From the NCBI GenBank assembly GCA_038227045.1, contig JBBRQD010000128.1:1-14981 (forward strand): DNA of 14,981 nucleotides, given 5' to 3'. A program made the position numbers and the translations under genes. Source of the stretch: JANXLS01 sp038227045 (GTDB taxonomy: Bacteria > Planctomycetota > SZUA-567 > H5-PLA8). Shown piece after piece: positions 1 to 7,956 of the stretch (the stretch's first letter is position 1; the number at the start of each line of letters is the position of its first letter). The notes below the pieces were generated by a model that had not been told where the DNA came from, made no database searches, and was given only the letters and a program-made list of their open reading frames with translations.

Positions 1-141
1 ATCATTATCGCTTGCGGCGGGCGGCGTTGAACTTCGTTGGTCTCGCACGGCGTATCTTCCCAATACGCCTTTGCTCGACCGCCTCGTTCAACTTGCCCGG
101 CGCGGCGCGATAATGACGCTTTAGAAACGCGCGGGCCAATA
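1..141 (+). repeat. Nested palindromic element, left window copy (left arm missing)
   Basis: The stretch folds on itself. Bases 2-11 (TCATTATCGC) are the exact reverse complement of 107-116. GTTGAAC in the left half faces GTTCAAC in the right half. The centre is a perfect hairpin, GGCGTAT (49-55) and ATACGCC (63-69) around a 7-base loop. Bases 8-114 are identical to 14875-14981, and 1-6 also match, with a single difference at base 7. The right arm (107-141) is the reverse complement, at 31 of 35 positions, of 14844-14878 at the other window end, so a full copy would be a roughly 170-base element with 35-base inverted ends. It lies about 65 bases downstream of the protease stop codon. A 62-codon minus-strand frame crosses it but has only a TTG start and looks incidental. 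It could be a MITE, a large REP element or an RNA hairpin. Confidence 0.8.
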
Positions 142-205
142 TACCGTATGGGAGTTCCTCTTGCCTCTGCTTTTCCGCAATGCCGCCGCTCAAAAAAGAG
201 CCGCA

Positions 206-3200
206 TCAGGGCCGATGCGCCGGCCCAATTTGCTTCAAGAGTTCCTCGACCGCCGCATCAAGCTGGCTATCCCGCCCGGTGTAACTTTCGCCCATCGGAC
301 GAATGACTCCGATATCGACCGGGCGCGGATGCATCTCCATCGGCTCGCCGCTTGAGGTCGTCACCTTTATAAAGGGGATGCGCAGGACCGAGCCGTCGAG
401 CAGCGCTTCACTGGACGTGTAAACGATCCAACCGGCCGTCGGCTCTCCTACGATTTTGCCGAGTTTCAGACTGCGATAGCCTTCGGTAAAATCCTCCGCG
501 TCCGACAGCGAATGCTGGTTGCACACCAGGATCGTCGGCGATTCCAGCGCCCGCTGTCCCAGCATTGTGCGCGCCGGCGAGGCGCGGTGCCCGCGCACCG
601 TCATCGTCAAATAAGGCCGCCGCGCGAGCACGTCGATGGCGTAGGCGTTTACGAAGCCGCCATTGTTGTTGCGAACGTCCACCACGACGCCATCGCGCGC
701 GTGGTTCTCCGCGTCAAGATCGACGTATAACTGCGACAGCGAATTCTCGCTCATGTCCGCCATGTGAATGTAGCCCAGGCGTCCCCCGCTCACCCGCGAT
801 ACATAGGCGCGCCGTTCCTCGACCCACTGGCGGTAGAGCAGCGGCTTTTCGTTCGCCGAACTTACCGGCCGCACCGCCACTTCGCGGCGGATCGCGGCGT
901 TCGCGACGGTCAGCATGACGCGCCGGTTGATTTTGTGCAGCAGCAGCTCGTCGAGATTGGTGCGCGCCGTGACCGTCGTCCCATCGACTGCGACAATGGA
1001 GTCGCCGGTCTTTATATTGGCGACGGCCGCCGGACCGTTGACGATCGCTTCAGTCACGCGCAGATGGCCGGACGACTCGTATTCGGCGCGGTCGAAGCGC
1101 AAACCCAGGCGTCCCGCGGCGGGCTCGGAACTGGCGGTCGGAGCGGAGATGCCCATGTGCGACGCGTTCAATTCGCCGAGCATCAGCGAAATCAGCCGGC
1201 GCATTTCATCCGACGTTCGAGCACCCGCGATGCGCGGCTCGTAGACAGTGCGCACCGCCGCCCAATCGACGCCGTTGAATTTCTCGTCGAAAAAATTGTC
1301 GCGCAGATACGTCCAAGCCTGATTGAAGACGGCGATTTTCTCCTGGCCGAAGTCCACGTCCAGTTCCGCCGTCACGTTCAGCGCGCGTGGAACCCGCGTG
1401 TCCAGCGGGACGACGTTGACGCGGCCCTGTTCGAGAAAATAGACTTCCTTTCCGTCCGGTGAAAACTGCGCGTCGGATTTGTTGCCGGTGGTCGATGTCA
1501 ACTGCCGCGCCACAGACGTGTCGCGGCCGTATTCGTCGAGCGAATAGGTATAGAGGTTGTGCTGGCCGGACGCGCCGGCGATCAACACAACCGTCTTGCC
1601 GTCGGGGCTGATCGTGGCGGAGTGCGCGTCGACGCCGGCCGGCAGCAGGTTCAGCCGCTGGCGAATGTTTTCGAAGTCGATATCGACGCGCTTGGGCGGA
1701 GCTTTTTTCGGTTCGTCGGCGTGCACCGGTTCTTTCGGCGTGACGGTGGAGACATCCTTTGGCGGATCGGCGGGCGGAGTTGTGGTTGAGGGCGCGCGCG
1801 CGGTTCGCTGGGCTTCGTCTTTGAACAGTTCGCGAAATTGATCCTCGCGAAATTTCAGATGCCGCGCGGTCAAATCGATGCGCGCGATCTGCCCGCTCTC
1901 GGTTCGCTGGCTTGAGTGAAACAACAGGAACGTGCCGTCGGGACTCCACGATACCGCATTGCTGAACACGTTCGCCAGAAAACTGATCTGCCGGCTTGTT
2001 CCCCCTTCGGCGGGCACCAGATTGACATTGCGAAACGACTTGCTCGACGGGGCCGTGAATGCCAGCCAGCGGCTGTCCGGAGACCAGGCGACCGCGTGCT
2101 TCGAATTCAAGGGCGGGTGGTCGAAATCACCGGACGCGACGACATGTTCCTGTTTGGCGGCAATGTCGAACACGCGCAATTCGCGTCCGCCGCGCTCAAA
2201 GGCCAGCATCTTTCCGTCGGGCGAAAATTGGGGCTGGGCATCGCCCTGCGCATCGTTGGTAAGCTGCGTTTCGGTGTTGGACTGAAAATCGAATGAAAAA
2301 ATGTGGGGCGTTCCAAACCGCGAGGAGACGTAAGCCAGTTTTTTACTATCGGGTGCCCAAGCGGGATTCTCTTCAGCCGCCACGGTGCGCGTCACGCGCA
2401 CGGCGTCGCCGCCATCCTTTGCCGAGGCGGCGAAAATATCGCCGTGCACCACGACGGCCAGTTTTTTGCCGTCGGGAGAAAGCGCGAGTTCCTGAAAGCG
2501 GCTGGTCAACGTCAGGTGCTCGACAGCCGGGCCGGCCGGGATGCCGCGCAGAATGATGGGGACTTCTTTGACCTGGCCGGTGGCGACATCAAGCATCCAG
2601 ATGCCGAAATTGCGCTCGAACACAATCGCATTGCCGTCATAGGAAATGCTGGGCCACAGGACGCGCCCGTCTTGAAACGCCGTCACCGCGCGCGTGCCGC
2701 CGTTCAAGCGTTTCACCCAGATATTCTGCGCCGCGCCGTGGTCGGAGACATAGAAGAGGCTGTTGCCATCGGCGCTCCACATCGGCCACATTTCTTTCGC
2801 GCCGCCGTTTGTGATGCGTTCGTAGGCCGGCGCCGCGCCTTCGCGCCGCACCCAGATTTCGCATTCGTCGAGATGGCTGTGGCCTTTACGCCACCACTGG
2901 CTCGACGCGATGCCGCGCGCGGTGAATGCGAGCGCAGTGCCATCGGGAGACGGCGCGGAAAAGAATTCGTTCGCGTAGCGATCGGCGCTGACGGACATCG
3001 GCGTGCCGCCTTCAGAACTCACGCGAAACACGTCGTTCATCGACGCGATGTCCTGGTTGTTCGATGAAAAATAAAGCCATTTGCCGTCGCGCGACCAGGC
3101 ATCGAGCAGGTCGTGGCCATCGGCATACGTGATCCGCTTGAGTTCGTTGGTGGCCAGAGTCAATACGTAGATATCGCCGTTTCCGGTGCGTGTCGAAACG

Positions 3201-3490
3201 AAGGCGAGCCGTTTGCCATCCGGAGAATAGAGCGGCCGGGATTCAGTGGCCGGATGAGAAATCAGCAGGCGCGCCTCGCCGCCCGCCGCCGGGACGGTCC
3301 ATATATCGCCGCCGGATACAAACGCGATCTCCAAGCGGTCGGGAGAAAGCGCCGGTTCGCCCAAAGAGGGCTTCGCGTCGATGGATCCGGCCGCATCTCC
3401 CTCCGCCGCCTCGCAAGGGGCGATTGCGATCATTGTGAAAAGCAGCGCTATGGCGAGCCCATAAGAGCGCAACGAAATGCAATCGAACAT
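206..3490 (-). CDS. Exported tricorn-like protease (S41 family), 1094 aa
   Basis: This is a large serine protease of the tricorn type, which cuts peptides into short products; in bacteria such proteins are normally exported. Residues 1 to about 29 form a signal peptide (hydrophobic core ending near PCEAAEG). Repeated blade motifs of the form SPDGKxLAF make two beta-propellers at roughly 30-320 and 330-700, broken by a Pro/Lys-rich linker around 563-600. A helical C1 region follows at about 715-790, then a PDZ domain at about 793-870 (GDSIVAVDG) and the S41 core. Likely catalytic residues are His778 (NASHMG) and Ser996-Asp997 (SLSDAEDF), matching His746 and Ser965-Asp966 of the Thermoplasma enzyme. 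Domain order and length (about 1070 in the archaeal protein) agree. The ATG is preceded, after five bases, by GGGGGAG (3496-3502). It lies 83 bases downstream of the 185-residue gene on the same strand and may be co-transcribed. Family assignment is firm; the natural substrate is unknown. Confidence 0.9.
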   Translation of the reverse strand: MFDCISLRSYGLAIALLFTMIAIAPCEAAEGDAAGSIDAKPSLGEPALSPDRLEIAFVSGGDIWTVPAAGGEARLLISHPATESRPLYSPDGKRLAFVSTRTGNGDIYVLTLATNELKRITYADGHDLLDAWSRDGKWLYFSSNNQDIASMNDVFRVSSEGGTPMSVSADRYANEFFSAPSPDGTALAFTARGIASSQWWRKGHSHLDECEIWVRREGAAPAYERITNGGAKEMWPMWSADGNSLFYVSDHGAAQNIWVKRLNGGTRAVTAFQDGRVLWPSISYDGNAIVFERNFGIWMLDVATGQVKEVPIILRGIPAGPAVEHLTLTSRFQELALSPDGKKLAVVVHGDIFAASAKDGGDAVRVTRTVAAEENPAWAPDSKKLAYVSSRFGTPHIFSFDFQSNTETQLTNDAQGDAQPQFSPDGKMLAFERGGRELRVFDIAAKQEHVVASGDFDHPPLNSKHAVAWSPDSRWLAFTAPSSKSFRNVNLVPAEGGTSRQISFLANVFSNAVSWSPDGTFLLFHSSQRTESGQIARIDLTARHLKFREDQFRELFKDEAQRTARAPSTTTPPADPPKDVSTVTPKEPVHADEPKKAPPKRVDIDFENIRQRLNLLPAGVDAHSATISPDGKTVVLIAGASGQHNLYTYSLDEYGRDTSVARQLTSTTGNKSDAQFSPDGKEVYFLEQGRVNVVPLDTRVPRALNVTAELDVDFGQEKIAVFNQAWTYLRDNFFDEKFNGVDWAAVRTVYEPRIAGARTSDEMRRLISLMLGELNASHMGISAPTASSEPAAGRLGLRFDRAEYESSGHLRVTEAIVNGPAAVANIKTGDSIVAVDGTTVTARTNLDELLLHKINRRVMLTVANAAIRREVAVRPVSSANEKPLLYRQWVEERRAYVSRVSGGRLGYIHMADMSENSLSQLYVDLDAENHARDGVVVDVRNNNGGFVNAYAIDVLARRPYLTMTVRGHRASPARTMLGQRALESPTILVCNQHSLSDAEDFTEGYRSLKLGKIVGEPTAGWIVYTSSEALLDGSVLRIPFIKVTTSSGEPMEMHPRPVDIGVIRPMGESYTGRDSQLDAAVEELLKQIGPAHRP

Positions 3491-3495
3491 GCCGA

Positions 3496-3502
3496 CTCCC
3501 CC
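3496..3502 (-). promoter_or_regulatory. Ribosome binding site of the tricorn-like gene
   Basis: On the minus strand this reads GGGGGAG, five bases before the ATG. It supports the chosen start, which also gives a complete signal peptide. Confidence 0.6.
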
Positions 3503-3573
3503 GAATTTGAATCGTTAACGTTACCCAGTTTACGGATTGATTGCATCTTTAAAAACACCGGTTGCGACAGAAC

Positions 3574-4131
3574 TTATTTATCTTTAATTACGGTATATGC
3601 TTCGAGTACATCGTATTCGTCGGCGCCGATCGTCGCCTTCGCCTTAATATCGACTGGCTTATCGCCGCCGCCAATTTCCGTGGGAACATATTTCATGACG
3701 GTCTTGTTCTGCAACGTATATTCCGTATATTCCGGAGAAACCAAAACCTTTTTTTTAATTACTCCGGCATCGGCTGGTTTTGCTGCAATTGGAGCCGTGC
3801 CGGTTGCGGGCTTAACATTTACCTTGGCGTCTTCATCCTTAAATGAAGCCGGAACTGTCTTGGTTGCGCTGGAAATAATGGTCTTGAGGGGGTTTGTTTT
3901 TTCGTAGAGTACGAAGACAGTCACTTTGCCTTTAGTCCATTTGTTCATGGACAACGTTTTGCCTGCTCCGTCTTTGAGCTTGAAATGCATATCCGGATCG
4001 GAATCGACGAGGGACTGCACCGTGTCGTTGTCCAGGATATCTTCCGCGTCTTCCGCATGTGCTTTCCACGCCGCAAACGGGTGCAGCAATAGAGACAAAA
4101 TCAATAGGATGAGACGAACTTGCGAGCACAT
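3574..4131 (-). CDS. Small exported protein of unknown function, 185 aa
   Basis: I do not recognise this protein. The N-terminus is a clear signal peptide: a Leu-rich core (LILLILSLLL) and a likely signal peptidase I site after AHA near residue 26, leaving a mature protein of about 160 residues that starts EDAED. The mature part is Lys/Asp rich and has no cysteine. It shows alternating beta-type stretches (KVTVFVLYEK, YTEYTLQNKTVMKYVP) and a Pro/Ala-rich stretch in the middle, suggesting two small beta domains joined by a linker. AGGAG (minus strand, 4139-4143) sits seven bases before the ATG. Base composition differs from its neighbours: one 60-base sample (3721-3780) is about 40% GC, against near 60% in the flanking genes. 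That hints at acquisition or relaxed selection. It lies upstream of the protease on the same strand, 83 bases apart, so the two may share a transcript. No enzymatic motif is visible. Confidence 0.75.
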   Translation of the reverse strand: MCSQVRLILLILSLLLHPFAAWKAHAEDAEDILDNDTVQSLVDSDPDMHFKLKDGAGKTLSMNKWTKGKVTVFVLYEKTNPLKTIISSATKTVPASFKDEDAKVNVKPATGTAPIAAKPADAGVIKKKVLVSPEYTEYTLQNKTVMKYVPTEIGGGDKPVDIKAKATIGADEYDVLEAYTVIKDK

Positions 4132-4323
4132 GTGGACTCTCCTACGTGATCAAAAATGCGTAGCTTTATAATGACAAGACGAATATCCGCGTCAACGATT
4201 ACGCATAAAATTGAAGGTTGCACATGTGACCTTTACATCCCCTGATTCTAACTAAAACCCGGCCCTTTGCGATTAAAAAGTCGTACTATCCACATGGCGG
4301 CTTTGCCATCGATGCGCATTCGC
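4132..4323. other. Divergent intergenic region, no gene seen
   Basis: This is the first part of the spacer between the minus-strand 185-aa gene and the plus-strand secreted gene. It is AT-rich near 4150-4260 and must carry the control signals for the minus-strand gene. A small hairpin, ATGGC (4294-4298) and GCCAT (4305-4309), is the only other structure seen. The short frames here have no usable ribosome binding site and no recognisable product. Confidence 0.5.
4165..4195 (-). promoter_or_regulatory. Candidate sigma-70 promoter for the 185-aa gene
   Basis: On the minus strand TTGACG (4190-4195) is followed by TATAAA (4165-4170). The 19-base spacing is long; an overlapping TTATAA would give 18. 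It lies about 35 bases before the start codon in an AT-rich stretch. By eye only. Confidence 0.3.
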
Positions 4324-4485
4324 TAGAGCAATTCGCGATCGAAAATAGCTCGCCCCGTTGGGGCTTTGGGTATCTTAAAACCTCGCGGACCCAGGCCTGC
4401 GCCGGAGTACCGGCTCCAGCCTGGGCTATCATAGTTCGCGCCGTTGGCGCTGAAGGCAAAATGCATTCAATCGTTAAATGCTCTA
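4324..4485 (+). repeat. REP-like structured repeat with three internal hairpins
   Basis: The outer ends are TAGAGCA (4324-4330) and TGCTCTA (4479-4485), exact reverse complements with weaker pairing continuing inward. Inside are three stem-loops. The first is GCCCC-GTT-GGGGC (4352-4364). The second has a 7-base stem, CCCAGGC (4390-4396) with GCCTGGG (4419-4425), containing a nested GCCGG-AGTA-CCGGC (4401-4414). The third is GCGCC-GTT-GGCGC (4438-4450). The first and third share wording (TAGCTCG or TAGTTCG before the stem), so they look like duplicated units. A close copy of the third recurs at 12748-12769. The element ends only a few bases before the ribosome binding site of the secreted gene, so a transcript starting upstream would carry it as a structured leader. 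It could be a dispersed intergenic repeat or a regulatory RNA. Confidence 0.7.
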
Positions 4486-4488
4486 ATT

Positions 4489-4493
4489 GGAGA
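4489..4493 (+). promoter_or_regulatory. Ribosome binding site setting a TTG start
   Basis: GGAGA lies eight bases before the TTG at 4502. An in-frame TTG at 4487 overlaps this site, so the longer reading is unlikely. Confidence 0.6.
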
Positions 4494-4501
4494 TTCACAT
4501 T

Positions 4502-5971
4502 TTGAACGCGTTTAGGTGGCTGTCTGTTCTTTGCATCGCGTGTCTCGCCGGATCGGTTCGCGCGGGTCAGATTCAAGGATGTACTATTTTCCCGCCGGAC
4601 AATCCCTGGAATCTGGACATTTCCAATGCGCCGGTGCATCCGCATTCGTCTTCTTACTTATCCACTATATTGACTGGCGGCAACAAATTCCTACACGCCG
4701 ATTTTGGCTCCAATTTGGCCTACGGTATTCCTTTCGTCGTGGTGCCGGGTACTCAAGCGCTCGTACCCATTGACATTGTGGAATACCCCGACGAGAGCGA
4801 TCCGGGGCCATTTCCGGTTCCGCTGGACGCGCCGTTCGAAGGCGGCGATCCCACTTCCGGCGACCGCCATGTTCTCGTTCTGGACAAGGACCATTCAATA
4901 CTCTACGAAATGTACCATGCCGTGCAAAAAGGCAGCGGGTGGCAATGCGGATCGTCGGCCAAGTTCGATCTTACGACCAATGCGCTGCGCCCCGACGGCT
5001 GGACGTCGTGCGATGAAGCCGGGCTGCCTATTCTGCCGGGGTTGGTGCGATACGATGACGTGACGGCGGGCGTGATCGACCACGCGCTGCGCTTCACCGT
5101 TCATACGACTCAGCGGGCCTATATTCATCCGGCGACGCATCTGGGCACGACCGACGGAGCGGATTTTCCGCCGATGGGTTTGCGGCTGCGTTTAAAGGCG
5201 GATTTCGACACCTCACCATTTACGGGACAAGCGCTTGTGGTTCTGACGGCGCTGAAGAAATACGGCATGTTCGTCGCCGACACCGGAACGGATTGGTTTA
5301 TCAGCGGCGGTACCGATGCGCGCTGGAACGACGACGATTTGAATCAATTGAAAACGGTGCCCGGAAGCGCGTTCGAAGCCGTCGATACCGGCCCGATTCT
5401 GGGTGCCGGCAATTCCGGGGGCAGCGGACCGCCGCCTGTGAGCAACAGCGCGATTGACATCGATGGCGACGGTTTTTCCGACGAACTTGAGGCGGCGCTG
5501 GGATCGGATGCAAACAGCCCGTCGTCGACGCCGCTTAACATTCCAGCCGGGACGCCGGCCGCGCTCAATTCTCCGCATGTCGCGATCAAACTCGATTTTA
5601 CACACAGCGGCAACGATACGGTCGCGCTGAATTGCTTGCTGGATGTTCCGGCGGGAACGAGCGCGAGCGGACAGGACGTCGTCGTGGATATTGGCGGCGT
5701 AATTCAGCACCTCACGCTGTCGTCACACGGCCGGGCCAACGGTGGCGGCGGGTTCGTGTCGGTCAGAATTGGACGGAGCGGCCCGGCCAAAGTGCAGGCG
5801 AAATTCAAAGGTTCGTTTGCGTCTAATCTGAGCGATGAAGGGCTGACTCAATCCAATGGCAACGCCGCGCCGACGGTGACGGTGAACGTGCTTTTCGCCG
5901 GAACGCATTATAGCGCCGGCGTGTCGCTCGGTTATTCTGTAAAGAGGGGCAAAGGGTCGGCGAAGAATTGA
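4502..5971 (+). CDS. Exported protein of a conserved unnamed type with a DxDxDG calcium-loop motif, 489 aa
   Basis: The TTG start at 4502 is chosen because GGAGA precedes it at normal spacing and it gives a compact signal peptide (MNAFRWLSVLCIACLAGSVRA). The first module (about 23-300) is well ordered. It has CTIFPPDNPWN near residue 27, then SDPGPFPVP, GDRHVLVLD, LPILPGLVRYDDV, PPMGLRLRLKADFD and KKYGMFVADTGTDWFISG. From memory this pattern recurs in secreted proteins of several environmental phyla, but I know no assigned function. Next, after a Gly/Pro-rich linker, comes DIDGDGFSDELE (about 318-331), like the acidic loops of thrombospondin type 3 or dockerin repeats, which bind calcium. The C-terminal part (about 350-489) is Gly/Ser/Val rich and probably a beta-sandwich. 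It stands alone, divergent from the protease pair and 127 bases before rmlA. Binding or structural roles at the cell surface are possible; I assign none. Confidence 0.8.
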   Translation: MNAFRWLSVLCIACLAGSVRAGQIQGCTIFPPDNPWNLDISNAPVHPHSSSYLSTILTGGNKFLHADFGSNLAYGIPFVVVPGTQALVPIDIVEYPDESDPGPFPVPLDAPFEGGDPTSGDRHVLVLDKDHSILYEMYHAVQKGSGWQCGSSAKFDLTTNALRPDGWTSCDEAGLPILPGLVRYDDVTAGVIDHALRFTVHTTQRAYIHPATHLGTTDGADFPPMGLRLRLKADFDTSPFTGQALVVLTALKKYGMFVADTGTDWFISGGTDARWNDDDLNQLKTVPGSAFEAVDTGPILGAGNSGGSGPPPVSNSAIDIDGDGFSDELEAALGSDANSPSSTPLNIPAGTPAALNSPHVAIKLDFTHSGNDTVALNCLLDVPAGTSASGQDVVVDIGGVIQHLTLSSHGRANGGGGFVSVRIGRSGPAKVQAKFKGSFASNLSDEGLTQSNGNAAPTVTVNVLFAGTHYSAGVSLGYSVKRGKGSAKN

Positions 5972-6035
5972 GCAGTCGCGGATCTTTTGCGCCCACTCTC
6001 AAGAAGTTGCTCTCGAAAAGTGAACCGGCAACCTT

Positions 6036-6041
6036 TATACT
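6036..6041 (+). promoter_or_regulatory. Candidate -10 box upstream of rmlA
   Basis: TATACT lies 57 bases before the rmlA start. No good -35 hexamer stands at the right distance (about 6013-6018 reads TCGAAA or a near shift), so this is weak. Confidence 0.2.
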
Positions 6042-6098
6042 GCGTGAACGTTTCGTTTTTGCGTTACGATTCCGCACGTCTGGCCCGGGTTCCGAATC

Positions 6099-6827
6099 AT
6101 GAAAAGCATTAAAGGCATTATCCTCGCGGGAGGCACCGGTTCGCGGCTGTTTCCGCTGACGCGCGTGACCAACAAACATCTGCTGCCCGTCGGCCCCAAA
6201 CCGATGATCATGCATTGCGTGGATAAGCTTACGGAAGCCGGCGTCACGGAGATCATGGTCATCACCGGCCCGGAGCACATGGGCGCGATTGTCACGCTGT
6301 TGGGTTCGGGGAAGGATTTTAAATGCCATTTTACGTATCGCGTGCAGGACGAGGCCGGCGGCATTGCGCAGGCGCTGGGATTGTGCGAAGCGTTCGTTGG
6401 CGCGGACCATTGTTGCGTGATTCTCGGTGACAATATTTTCACGGCGCCGCTGAAACCATACGCGGAGCGCTTCAAGAGCGTTGAAACCGGTGCCATGCTG
6501 CTGCTGAAACAGGTCCACGATCCGGGCCGTTACGGCGTTGCCGAATTGTCAGCAGACAAAAAAATGGTCGTCGGCATCGAGGAGAAGCCGAAGAAGCCGA
6601 AGACGGACTATGCGGTGACCGGGATGTACTTTTACGACGCGTCGGTCTTCAATGTGATCAAAACGCTGAGGCCCAGCGGGCGCGGCGAACTTGAGATTAC
6701 GGACGTCAACAATTATTACGTGCGCCAAGGCGCGCTGCTCTGGGACGAACTGCCGGGCGAATGGACCGACGCTGGCACGTTTCCGTCGCTTTTGAAAGCG
6801 AATGAGATCATGGCGCATCTGTTTTGA
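6099..6827 (+). CDS. rmlA: Glucose-1-phosphate thymidylyltransferase (RmlA-like, short form), 242 aa
   Basis: This cytoplasmic enzyme would join dTTP and glucose-1-phosphate to make dTDP-glucose, the first step toward dTDP-6-deoxyhexoses. The N-terminus holds the nucleotidyltransferase signature GIILAGGTGSRLFPLT (Arg16) followed by TNKHLLPVGPKP (Lys26). Further on are the metal-binding ILGDNIF (Asp111), DPGRYGVAE, EEKP, VTGMYFYD, RGELEITDVNNYY and EWTDAGTF. At 242 residues it is about 45-50 shorter than the enterobacterial enzyme and corresponds to the short class lacking the C-terminal extension. The immediate neighbour rmlB supports thymidylyl rather than other nucleotide specificity. The start has no strong ribosome binding site, but the motif begins within a few residues of it. 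Gene symbol is by similarity and context. Confidence 0.88.
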   Translation: MKSIKGIILAGGTGSRLFPLTRVTNKHLLPVGPKPMIMHCVDKLTEAGVTEIMVITGPEHMGAIVTLLGSGKDFKCHFTYRVQDEAGGIAQALGLCEAFVGADHCCVILGDNIFTAPLKPYAERFKSVETGAMLLLKQVHDPGRYGVAELSADKKMVVGIEEKPKKPKTDYAVTGMYFYDASVFNVIKTLRPSGRGELEITDVNNYYVRQGALLWDELPGEWTDAGTFPSLLKANEIMAHLF

Positions 6828-6830
6828 ACG

Positions 6831-6911
6831 GGAAGGCTGAATGAGGAAGGATGAATGCAACGAACACTCCGAAAACTCCTTCATCCTTCATCCCTCATAA
6901 TTCATCCTTCC
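6831..6911 (+). repeat. Heptamer-repeat hairpin between rmlA and rmlB
   Basis: The right arm holds four 7-base units in tandem: TCATCCT (6881-6887), TCATCCC, TCATAAT and TCATCCT (6902-6908). The left arm (6831-6857) carries related units on the opposite strand (GGAAGGCTGAAT, then AAGGATGAAT), so the two arms pair imperfectly around a loop near 6858-6876. The arrangement resembles short tandem heptanucleotide repeats known from cyanobacteria and other genomes. It fills most of the 120-base spacer. Confidence 0.65.
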
Positions 6912-6936
6912 TACACGTTTCGTTCTCTTCGGATTT

Positions 6937-6941
6937 AAGGA
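6937..6941 (+). promoter_or_regulatory. Ribosome binding site of rmlB
   Basis: AAGGA is six bases before the ATG. It confirms the start used here. Confidence 0.6.
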
Positions 6942-6947
6942 TTTTTC

Positions 6948-7952
6948 ATGAAGCTATTGGTTACGGGCGCGGCGGGTTTCATTGGTTCGAGTTTCGCGCG
7001 CTTGAGTGTGCAGCTTGGGCATGACGTGATCGTTCTCGATTCGCTTACTTATGCGGGCAATCTTGCGAACCTCGATCCGATCAACGGCAATCCGCGTTTT
7101 CAATTTGTAAAGGGCGACATTCGCGATGGTTCGCTTGCGCTGGAGTTGCTAATCGCTCATAAGCCCGACGCGCTCGTGAATTTCGCAGCCGAAAGCCATG
7201 TGGATCGTTCGATCATGGACGCGTCGCCGTTCGTGAGCACCAATATCGGCGGGACTCAGGTGCTGCTTGATGCGGTGAAAAAGTCGGGCCGCGCGATGCG
7301 TTTCCTGCAAGTCTCCACCGATGAGGTCTATGGTTCGGCCGACGACAAAAAGCCGTTTACCGAGAAGCACTATTTAAAGCCGTCCAGCCCTTACGCCGCG
7401 AGCAAGACGAGTGCGGATTTGTTCGTGCTGGCGTTTCAACACACGCATAAAATGGATGCGCTGATCACGCGCTGTTCGAACAATTACGGGCCGTATCAAT
7501 TTCCCGAAAAACTGATCCCACTCTTCACGACGAATCTTTTCGAAGGAAAAAAAGTGCCGGTGTACGGCGACGGCATGCAGATCCGCGATTGGATTCACTG
7601 CGACGACCACAGCCGCGGCGTTCTGGCGGCGCTCGAGAAGGGCCAGAGCGGCGAAGTCTACAACCTCGGCGGCGGCAACGGCACCGCGAACCTCGAGATC
7701 ACCACGCAGCTTTTGAAACTGACCGGGCGCGACGAGTCGTTCATTCAATATGTGCAGGACCGTCCCGGCCACGACCGTGTTTATTTGATCGACCATTCGA
7801 AAGCGACGCGCGAGATCGGCTGGCATCCGCTGGTTTCGTTCGCGCAGGGATTGGCCGACACGGTACAGTGGTATCGCGAAAACCGGCCCTGGTGGGAGGC
7901 GATCAAATCCGGCGCGTATTTGGAGTATTACGCGAAGCAATACGGGAAGTAG
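6948..7952 (+). CDS. rmlB: dTDP-glucose 4,6-dehydratase (RmlB), 334 aa
   Basis: The enzyme converts dTDP-glucose to dTDP-4-keto-6-deoxyglucose using bound NAD. It is an extended short-chain dehydrogenase with every expected mark. GAAGFIGS (residues 7-14) binds NAD, and DSLTYAGN (31-38) is typical of RmlB. NFAAESHVDRS (78-88) follows, then STDEVYGS (123-130) with the catalytic Thr124-Asp125-Glu126, and Tyr149-Lys153 (YAASK). RCSNNYGPYQFPEKLIPL holds substrate-binding residues. Its length is close to the usual 335-360. It follows rmlA on the same strand after a repeat-filled spacer of 120 bases and precedes the rmlD-like gene. The product feeds dTDP-rhamnose or another 6-deoxyhexose; which one cannot be read from this gene. 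Confidence 0.95.
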   Translation: MKLLVTGAAGFIGSSFARLSVQLGHDVIVLDSLTYAGNLANLDPINGNPRFQFVKGDIRDGSLALELLIAHKPDALVNFAAESHVDRSIMDASPFVSTNIGGTQVLLDAVKKSGRAMRFLQVSTDEVYGSADDKKPFTEKHYLKPSSPYAASKTSADLFVLAFQHTHKMDALITRCSNNYGPYQFPEKLIPLFTTNLFEGKKVPVYGDGMQIRDWIHCDDHSRGVLAALEKGQSGEVYNLGGGNGTANLEITTQLLKLTGRDESFIQYVQDRPGHDRVYLIDHSKATREIGWHPLVSFAQGLADTVQWYRENRPWWEAIKSGAYLEYYAKQYGK

Positions 7953-7956
7953 GTTG

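Noticed and set aside
2..116. Integron attC-like site suggested by GTTGAAC and GTTCAAC
   Set aside because: The order and orientation of the core triplets are wrong (AAC should come first and GTT last), and no integrase or cassette array is present.
5..193. 62-codon minus-strand frame after the protease gene
   Set aside because: It has a TTG start without a ribosome binding site and lies over the palindromic element. The single base change in the other copy (position 14874) would remove its stop, so it shows no sign of selection as protein.
186..202. Rho-independent terminator of the protease gene
   Set aside because: The stem (GCTC with GAGC) is only four pairs, with the A/T run in the loop rather than after the stem.
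2303..3067. Long plus-strand frame of 254 codons opposite the protease gene
   Set aside because: It mirrors the codon pattern of the strong minus-strand gene and gives no recognisable domains.
6831..6911. CRISPR array
   Set aside because: The repeats are 7 bases in direct tandem with no spacers, and no cas genes are present.
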